64,000 nt of DNA, from positions 682,001 through 746,000 of the forward strand of contig NZ_BMUY01000001.1 of NCBI RefSeq assembly GCF_014650435.1. The letters run 5' to 3'. Positions 63,854-64,000 of the stretch are shown here, piece after piece (position 1 is the stretch's first letter; the number at the start of each line of letters is the position of its first letter). This DNA is from Streptomyces tendae. GTDB lineage: Bacteria > Actinomycetota > Actinomycetes > Streptomycetales > Streptomycetaceae. Under the pieces are notes generated by a model that ran no database searches, was not told the origin of the DNA, and saw only the letters and a program-made list of their open reading frames with translations. The translations under genes were made by a program, and so were the position numbers.

Positions 63854-64000
63854 TCAGAGCCAGCCGTTGCGCTTGAGCGTGCGGTGGATGCCCAGGCAGA
63901 TGCCGACCGTGATCGACAGGACCAGCGGGTAGCCGTACCTCCAGTGCGTCTCCGGCATGTGGTCGAAGTTCATGCCGTACACCCCGCACACCATCGTCGG
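63854..64000 (-). CDS. corA: CorA-type magnesium/cobalt transporter (C-terminal end only)
   Basis: Only the last 48 residues lie in the window; the rest continues past 64000. They include the diagnostic selectivity motif YGMNF, followed by HMPETHWRYGYP and the final transmembrane helix (LVLSITVGICLGIH), ending in LKRNGWL. The GMN loop and last helix define the CorA pore. The positional counterpart in M. tuberculosis is Rv1239c. Confidence 0.93.
   Translation of the reverse strand, partial: PTMVCGVYGMNFDHMPETHWRYGYPLVLSITVGICLGIHRTLKRNGWL

Overview
The window is chromosomal DNA from a Streptomyces (high-GC actinobacterium). The evidence is very high G+C, strong third-position GC bias with long spurious antisense frames, GTG starts with GGAGG-type ribosome sites, and a gene set typical of the genus: the bldK oligopeptide importer, mycothiol gene mshB, PAS/GAF/PP2C phosphatases, an ECF sigma/anti-sigma pair, and two copies of a characteristic intergenic hairpin repeat. 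I saw no rRNA, tRNA, CRISPR array, insertion sequence or prophage.

Layout. 1-9.4 kb: an SDR reductase, small membrane proteins, a GntR/UTRA regulator, a SPOR-domain protein, a Nudix hydrolase, an HATPase-only regulator, a large PAS-PAS-GAF-PP2C-HATPase phosphatase, and a membrane-anchored GH18-like protein. 9.3-13.3 kb (minus strand): a three-gene succinate dehydrogenase of the mycobacterial Sdh1 kind and a small coiled-coil protein. 13.6-18 kb: an LpqW-like solute-binding lipoprotein and typA/bipA. 18-31 kb: two complete oligopeptide ABC importers head to tail. The first matches bldKABCDE in gene order; the second has order SBP-B-C-D-F. 31-37.5 kb: an S9 peptidase (minus), mshB, a DUF6113 membrane protein, and a long disordered protein with a VanW-type peptidoglycan-binding region. 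37.5-41 kb: a tightly overlapping operon of an ABC-2 exporter and a DesK/NarL two-component system behind a 36-bp palindrome. 41-45 kb: SirB1-like protein, Rv0428c-like GNAT, fdxA, and the DapC-type aminotransferase. 45-51 kb: secreted proteins, dapE, a LOG-family protein, a folP2-type DHPS paralogue, a DivIVA-like membrane protein and tagA. 51-58 kb: enoyl-CoA hydratase, DUF3117, O-methyltransferase, sigE-like ECF factor, anti-sigma factor, HtrA protease, tatB. 58-64 kb: mrp, DUF1003, an MgtE-N/CBS protein, a lipoprotein, and the end of corA.

How it fits together. From about 13.6 kb onward the gene order follows the Mycobacterium tuberculosis stretch Rv1165-Rv1239c (typA, lpqW, mshB, Rv1171, fdxC, Rv1178, dapE, LOG, folP2, Rv1209, tagA, Rv1211, Rv1220c, sigE, rseA, htrA, tatB, mrp, Rv1231c, Rv1232c, corA). 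The bldK/opp blocks and the exporter operon look like Streptomyces-side insertions into an ancient actinobacterial scaffold. Two lysine/DAP genes, an envelope-stress module (sigma, anti-sigma, HtrA, TatB) and a Mg-related group (MgtE-N/CBS, DUF1003, CorA) are the main functional clusters. The items most worth a second look are the leader region of bldK, the 36-bp palindrome before the exporter/two-component operon, the short DFELERP repeats at the N-terminus of HtrA, the start codon of the O-methyltransferase, and the cysteine/histidine pattern in the Sdh membrane subunit.
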